Shown here: piece by piece, positions 61,204 through 64,000 of the stretch
Layout of the letters: each line of letters begins with the position of its first letter
How positions within the stretch are numbered: position 1 is the first letter of the stretch
Source: Curtobacterium sp. Leaf261
Lineage (GTDB): Bacteria > Actinomycetota > Actinomycetes > Actinomycetales > Microbacteriaceae
Direction of reading: 5' to 3'
DNA length: 64,000 nucleotides
Assembly: GCF_001422205.1 (NCBI RefSeq)
Contig: NZ_LMMJ01000001.1
Coordinates: forward strand, 489,591 to 553,590
Program-made: the position numbers and the translations under genes
The notes under the pieces: generated by a model
Seen by the model: the letters and a program-made list of their open reading frames with translations, nothing else
The model's database searches: none
Told to the model about the DNA's origin: nothing

Positions 61204-62820
61204 CTACTTGGAGAGCGTGCCGTAGCGGAACTTGAACGAGGCGTCGAGCACGAGCCCCTTGACGTCCTTGTTCGCGACCGCGACCGACTTGCCCTGCAGG
61301 AGCGGGAGGGTCGAAATCTGCTCGGCCTCACGCTGCTGCGCCTCGCCGATGAGATCGGCGCGCTTGGACTTGTCGGACTCGGCCTGCTCGTCGGCGATCA
61401 GCTTCTGGATGGTCGCGTCGTCGTAGTGGTTCTGCACGAAGTTCTCCTTCGTGAAGAACGGCGACAGGTAGTTGTCCGCGTCCGAGAAGTCCGGGAACCA
61501 GCCGAGCTGGTACTCGGGGTACTGGTCGTCGGTGCGCTCCTTGGCGTACGTCGTGTAGAGCGTCGACTGGATGTTGACCGTGAAGAGCCCGGTGTTCTCG
61601 AGCTGCGTCTTGAGGAGCGCGTACTCGTCATCGCTCGACGACCCGTAGTGGTCCGGCGCGTACTGGATGTTCAGCTCGACCTTGCCGTTGATGCCGGCAT
61701 CGGACAGCGTCTTCTTCGCCTTGTCGACGTCCGCGCCACCGCTGCCGTCGCCGTACAGCGACTTGAACGGCGTCGTCGCGCCCGTCAGCCCGTCCGGCAC
61801 CATCGAGTACAGGGGCTGGTAGGTGTTGTCGTAGACCTCCTTCGCGATCGCCGCGCGGTCGACCGAGTCGGCGACGGCCTGGCGGACCGCGAGGGCCTTG
61901 TCGGTGCTCGCCTCGGAGGTCGTCGCACCGAAGGGCTGCGTGTTGAAGTTGAAGACGAGGTAGCGGATCTCACCACCGGGACCGTCGGTGACCGTGAGGT
62001 TCGACTTCTTCGACAGGCTCGCGAGGTCGGTCGGCGTCAGCGAGCGGTACGCCACGTCGACGTCGCCCTTCTGCACGGCGAGCTTGAGGTCGGTCTCCTT
62101 GGTGAAGTACTGGGCCGTGACCTCGTCGGTCTTCGCCTTGTTCAGGACACCGTCGTACTTGTCGTTGACCTTGTACTGGATCAGGTCGTTCTCCTTGTAC
62201 GAGGAGATCATGTACTGACCGGCGAACGCCTTGCCCGACACGATCGCCGCGGAGCTCGTGAGCTTCGTCGGCGAGAAGACCTGCTCGTCCACGATCGGAC
62301 CAGCCGGGCTCGAGAGCACCTGCGGCCAGGTCTGGTCGGCGTGGTCGAGGTGGAAGACCACGGTCGTCGCGTTCGGCGTCGTGATGTTCTTCATGTTCGC
62401 GAGCAGCGACTGCGGCCCGTTCGGGTTGTTGATCTTGATCTCGCGGTCGAACGAGAACTTGACGTCGCTCGAGGTGAGCTTGTGCCCGTTCGCGAACTCG
62501 AGACCCTTCTTGAGGGTCACGGTGTACGTCGTCGGGTCGGTGAAGACGCCCTTCGTCGCGATGTCCGGCTTGACGTCCGGGCTCCCCGACGGGGTGTTCA
62601 TCAGGAACGGGAAGACCTGGTTCTGGACGGCGAACGAGCCGTTGTCGTACGAGCCGGCCGGGTCGAGCGACGTGATCTTGTCGGTGGTGCCGACGATCAG
62701 ACCGTTCAGGTCGGTGGTCGAGCTCCCGCCGCCGGCACAGCCGGTGAGCGCGAGCGTCACTGCCGCGGTCCCTCCGGCGAGCACGAGCGCGCGCTTGCTC
62801 CACTTGGTCACGGATGCCAT
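61204..62820 (-). CDS. Peptide-type ABC transporter substrate-binding lipoprotein
   Basis: The 538-residue protein has a lipoprotein signal ending in LTGCAGGGSS (cysteine near residue 28). The mature chain fits cluster 5 (SBP_bac_5) binding proteins: ITSLDPAGSYDNGSFAVQNQ, TYTVTLKKGLEFANGHKLTS with SDVKFSFDR, and AVRQAVADSVDRAAIAKEVY. LGWFPDFSDADNYLSPFFT also fits. It captures peptides or similar solutes outside the membrane. It is the first gene of the operon; no clear regulator site is seen. Confidence 0.95.
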   Translation of the reverse strand: MASVTKWSKRALVLAGGTAAVTLALTGCAGGGSSTTDLNGLIVGTTDKITSLDPAGSYDNGSFAVQNQVFPFLMNTPSGSPDVKPDIATKGVFTDPTTYTVTLKKGLEFANGHKLTSSDVKFSFDREIKINNPNGPQSLLANMKNITTPNATTVVFHLDHADQTWPQVLSSPAGPIVDEQVFSPTKLTSSAAIVSGKAFAGQYMISSYKENDLIQYKVNDKYDGVLNKAKTDEVTAQYFTKETDLKLAVQKGDVDVAYRSLTPTDLASLSKKSNLTVTDGPGGEIRYLVFNFNTQPFGATTSEASTDKALAVRQAVADSVDRAAIAKEVYDNTYQPLYSMVPDGLTGATTPFKSLYGDGSGGADVDKAKKTLSDAGINGKVELNIQYAPDHYGSSSDDEYALLKTQLENTGLFTVNIQSTLYTTYAKERTDDQYPEYQLGWFPDFSDADNYLSPFFTKENFVQNHYDDATIQKLIADEQAESDKSKRADLIGEAQQREAEQISTLPLLQGKSVAVANKDVKGLVLDASFKFRYGTLSK

Positions 62821-62982
62821 GGCCGATGTGCCTCTCTGTCATGAATGCGCAGGATGTGTCCCGTGCAGGGTCCCGGGCAGCCGGAATCGATCTGCTGTGA
62901 CCGCCCGAGGACAACTATTGCTAACACCAGGGGTCCCCACGCAACGAATCGCCGCGGGTTTGTTTACATCGTCGAAACGCAG

Positions 62983-63011
62983 TTGACCCGACGCTTGTCT
63001 TTTGCAAGTAT
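62983..63011 (+). promoter_or_regulatory. Promoter upstream of the VOC gene
   Basis: TTGACC and AAGTAT are separated by 17 bases, a good housekeeping-sigma match, with the -10 ending 38 bases before the VOC start. The gap 62821-63049 must also hold the divergent promoter of the binding-protein gene. Confidence 0.65.
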
Positions 63012-63049
63012 GAGCGCGTCCGATCCCGGACCGTTCGAGGGAGAACACG

Positions 63050-63535
63050 ATGACCATGATGTTCGTCAGCCTGCCGGTGACCGACCTGGAGCGCGCGAAG
63101 TCGTTCTACACGGCGATCGGCTTCACGATCAACCCGCTGTTCACCGACCACAATGCTGCCTGCGTCGTGGTCGAGGAGGACCACAGCGCGTTCATGATCC
63201 TCGTCCGCGAGTACTTCCAGACCTTCACTGCGCTCCCGATCGGCGACCCGGCTGTCGCGCCGTCCGTCACGAGGGCGATCTTCCTCGACAGCAGGGAGGC
63301 AGTCGACACTGCCGTGACAGCCGGGCTCGCCGCCGGTGGGTCGGAGGCGCAGGCCGCGTCCGACTACGGCTTCATGTACCAGCGACAGCTCACCGACCCC
63401 GACGGCAACATCCTCGAGTTCGGCTGGATGGACCCGACCGCCGCGGCGCAGGGTCCGGACGCCGCCGCGGCACACGGCTCGGACGCGACGGCGGCACACG
63501 GCTCGGACGCGGCCGCTGCACCCGAGCAGGACTGA
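63050..63535 (+). CDS. VOC-family (glyoxalase/bleomycin-resistance-like) protein
   Basis: The 161-residue protein has the VOC fold pattern: FVSLPVTDLERAKSFYTAIG, then AIFLDSREAVDTAVTAGLAA and YQRQLTDPDGNILEFGWMDP, where the glutamate in ILEFGW is a likely metal ligand. The last 30 residues are an Ala/His/Gly/Ser/Asp repeat with no structure expected. GGGAGAA precedes the ATG. It lies 5 bases before an HxlR regulator gene, so the two are co-transcribed. The substrate is unknown. Confidence 0.9.
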   Translation: MTMMFVSLPVTDLERAKSFYTAIGFTINPLFTDHNAACVVVEEDHSAFMILVREYFQTFTALPIGDPAVAPSVTRAIFLDSREAVDTAVTAGLAAGGSEAQAASDYGFMYQRQLTDPDGNILEFGWMDPTAAAQGPDAAAAHGSDATAAHGSDAAAAPEQD

Positions 63536-63540
63536 GGCCG

Positions 63541-64000
63541 ATGGCGGCACGGAGCTACGGCCAGTACTCAGGGGTCACGCGCGCGGTCGAGCTGATCGGC
63601 GAACGGTGGGCGCTGCTCATCGTCCGCGACCTCCTCGTCGGACCGCGTCGCTACGGCGAGCTCGCGGAGGGACTCCCCCGCATCCCGAGCAACATCCTCG
63701 CGACCCGGCTCAAGGAGCTGCAGGCAGCGGGGGTCATCCGTCGAGCCCCGCGGTCCCGGGTCGTCGTGTACGAGCTCACCCCGTACGGCCGGGAGCTCGA
63801 ACCGGTGGTGCTGGCACTCGGCGCCTGGGGCTTCAAGGCGCTCGGTCCACCGGAGGACGAGCAGACCGTCAGTGGCGAGTCGATGATCTTCGACCTGCGG
63901 ACAGCCTTCCGCCCCGAGGCCGCCGCGGCGCTCCCGACCACGGCGTACGCGACGACGGTCGGTTCCGCCGATCTGCTCATCCGCGTCGACGGTGACGTCC
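63541..64000 (+). CDS. HxlR-family transcriptional regulator, truncated by the window end
   Basis: The frame from the ATG at 63541 stays open to the window edge. It encodes a winged-helix domain: VTRAVELIGERWALLIVRDL, LVGPRRYGELAEGLPRIPSN, and ILATRLKELQAAGVIRRAP with VVYELTPYGRELEPVV. These are the HxlR/MarR-like motifs. From about residue 115, MIFDLRTAFRPEAAAALP suggests an SCP2-like C-terminal domain, cut off at 153 residues. It probably regulates the VOC gene and itself. Confidence 0.88.
   Translation, partial: MAARSYGQYSGVTRAVELIGERWALLIVRDLLVGPRRYGELAEGLPRIPSNILATRLKELQAAGVIRRAPRSRVVVYELTPYGRELEPVVLALGAWGFKALGPPEDEQTVSGESMIFDLRTAFRPEAAAALPTTAYATTVGSADLLIRVDGDV

Overview
The window is very GC-rich chromosomal DNA with short intergenic gaps, many 4-base ATGA/GTGA gene overlaps, many GTG starts and several apparently leaderless genes. 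Together with a homodimeric-type pyruvate dehydrogenase E1 (aceE), a FasR-like regulator next to fabD-fabH-acpP-fabF, and a DUF3145 protein, this points to an actinobacterium, most likely family Microbacteriaceae. A Curtobacterium-like genus is a guess from gene content only; no 16S rRNA gene is present.

Layout. 0-5 kb: a polyketide-cyclase-like protein, then an iron-siderophore ABC operon (ATPase, lipoprotein, double-length permease) headed by a DtxR/IdeR-type iron box. 5-11 kb: two small nuclease-like genes, an AlkD-like protein, a LysM lipoprotein, and a TetR/MFS divergent pair with a clear operator. 11.5-17 kb: a five-gene mevalonate operon (mvaK1-mvaD-mvaK2-mvaA-mvaS) in which every junction is a 4-base overlap. 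17-23.3 kb: msrA, a methyltransferase, an SDR/FAD-oxidoreductase/SRPBCC operon, and an ABC-F protein. 23.5-26.9 kb: an accessory operon that looks like a type VII (ESX) secretion effector cassette: a small WXG100-like partner, a WXG-type protein ending in a glycine-zipper membrane domain, LpqN-like and EspG-like partners, and a four-helix membrane protein that could be the immunity factor. 27-34 kb: a phosphotransferase, an esterase, an E. coli-type argS, a MalY-type lyase, tRNA-Val, a ThuA/oxidoreductase pair and a lipoprotein. 35-39 kb: an array of palindromic repeats and prpD-prpB-prpC for propionate breakdown. 39.5-49 kb: a hydrolase, a peroxiredoxin, aceE, and the fatty-acid synthesis cluster. 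49-55 kb: DUF3145, DUF1684, an AI-2E-type transporter, tRNA-Met with a duplicated 3' half beside it, a glycosyltransferase, a DMT transporter, peptide deformylase and tRNA-Asn. 55-64 kb: a peptide-type ABC transporter operon ending in a 2-hydroxyacid dehydrogenase, then a VOC protein and a partial HxlR regulator.

Two dispersed palindrome families run through the intergenic DNA. Family A has a core like GGACTGGAGGCACGGTGC and its inverse, sits mostly at gene ends, and includes two perfect 52-base palindromes. Family B has arms containing GTGTCGGGT/ACCCGACAC; it occurs once at 11.5 kb and five times between 35.0 and 35.5 kb. A recurring start signal, TANNNT then exactly six bases then ATG/GTG, marks at least six genes that seem to lack ribosome binding sites. 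All functions are inferred by reading the translated sequence; no database search was run.
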